A DNA stretch of 5,343 bases from Bacillota bacterium (GTDB lineage: Bacteria; Bacillota; Clostridia; Acetivibrionales; DSM-1351), in assembly GCA_023431385.1 (NCBI GenBank), contig JAEYWA010000029.1, forward strand, positions 1-5,343, given 5' to 3'. The notes below the pieces were generated by a model. It had not been told where the DNA came from, searched no databases, and saw only the letters and a list, made by a program, of their open reading frames with translations. This document shows positions 5,262 to 5,343 of the stretch, one piece after another (positions within the stretch are counted from its first letter, which is position 1; each line of letters begins with the position of its first letter). The position numbers were made by a program, and so were the translations under genes.

Positions 5262-5342
5262 TTATGAACAACAATGTAGTATTCGGTTTCTAAATCTCTT
5301 AAAATTTTTGTATCCAAATGCATTCCGCTTAATAACTTTCAC
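5262..5342 (-). CDS. ISL3-family transposase, C-terminal 26 residues (partial)
   Basis: In the frame starting at 5342 the minus strand reads VKVIKRNAFGYKNFKRFRNR followed by ILHCCS and TAA. The pattern IKxIKRxxxGYKNFxxFRxRIL is the typical tail of ISL3-type DDE transposases, just after the catalytic Glu region. The rest of the gene is outside the window. The fragment is too short to say whether the full enzyme is intact. Confidence 0.65.
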   Translation of the reverse strand: MKVIKRNAFGYKNFKRFRNRILHCCS

Positions 5343-5343
5343 T

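Larger units (their letters stand above)
5217..5343 (-). mobile_element. ISL3-like insertion sequence, one end (continues beyond window)
   Basis: The transposase C-terminus (5262-5342, minus) is followed by a terminal sequence that, read inward, begins GGTTCTTTTTCAAGTGTTGG at 5217. This resembles ISL3-family inverted repeats, which typically start GG-TCTTT and carry an AAxTGxTGxGG-like segment. The other end and the bulk of the element are to the right. The family makes 8-bp target duplications, so 5209-5216 (TAAAAATC) is the copy expected here. It cannot be verified without the far end. Confidence 0.65.

Overview
The window is AT-rich DNA of Firmicute, probably clostridial, type. The inference rests on low-GC coding with strong GGAG-type ribosome binding sites, a Gram-positive LexA-type box, a single-aptamer glycine riboswitch with an intrinsic terminator, a group IIC intron, and ISL3-like sequence. 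The species cannot be named from the sequence. No wholly new system is evident. The strengths of the window are two mobile-element ends with definable boundaries, a well-formed riboswitch, and a possibly SOS-linked divergent gene pair.

Layout from left to right. Positions 1-304 are the 5' part of a group IIC intron on the minus strand. It is inserted directly behind the intrinsic terminator (309-345) of a two-gene minus-strand operon: a COG3910-like ABC/AAA ATPase (798-1556) followed 2 nt later by a DUF5680-like protein (352-795). The promoter of that operon (1608-1636) abuts a LexA-like palindrome (1636-1649). Across this divergent region lies a plus-strand sirtuin deacetylase (1784-2527). 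Convergent to the sirtuin is crcB/fluC, a fluoride channel (2554-2934, minus).

Positions 2935-3290 are non-coding, with two short 8-bp tandem repeats and a weak promoter candidate. A glycine riboswitch (3292-3377) and its terminator (3408-3434) precede a sodium:alanine/glycine symporter (3472-4890), which ends at a strong hairpin (4915-4954). The right end holds a 5'-truncated GNAT acetyltransferase remnant (4967-5170, minus), then the terminal repeat and transposase C-terminus of an ISL3-like element (5217-5343) that continues beyond the window.

The functional links that can be supported are these. Glycine sensing controls uptake of a small neutral amino acid. The ATPase and DUF5680 genes are probably translationally coupled. 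The ATPase operon, and perhaps the sirtuin, may answer to DNA damage through LexA. The crcB gene and the mobile-element pieces look functionally independent of their neighbours.
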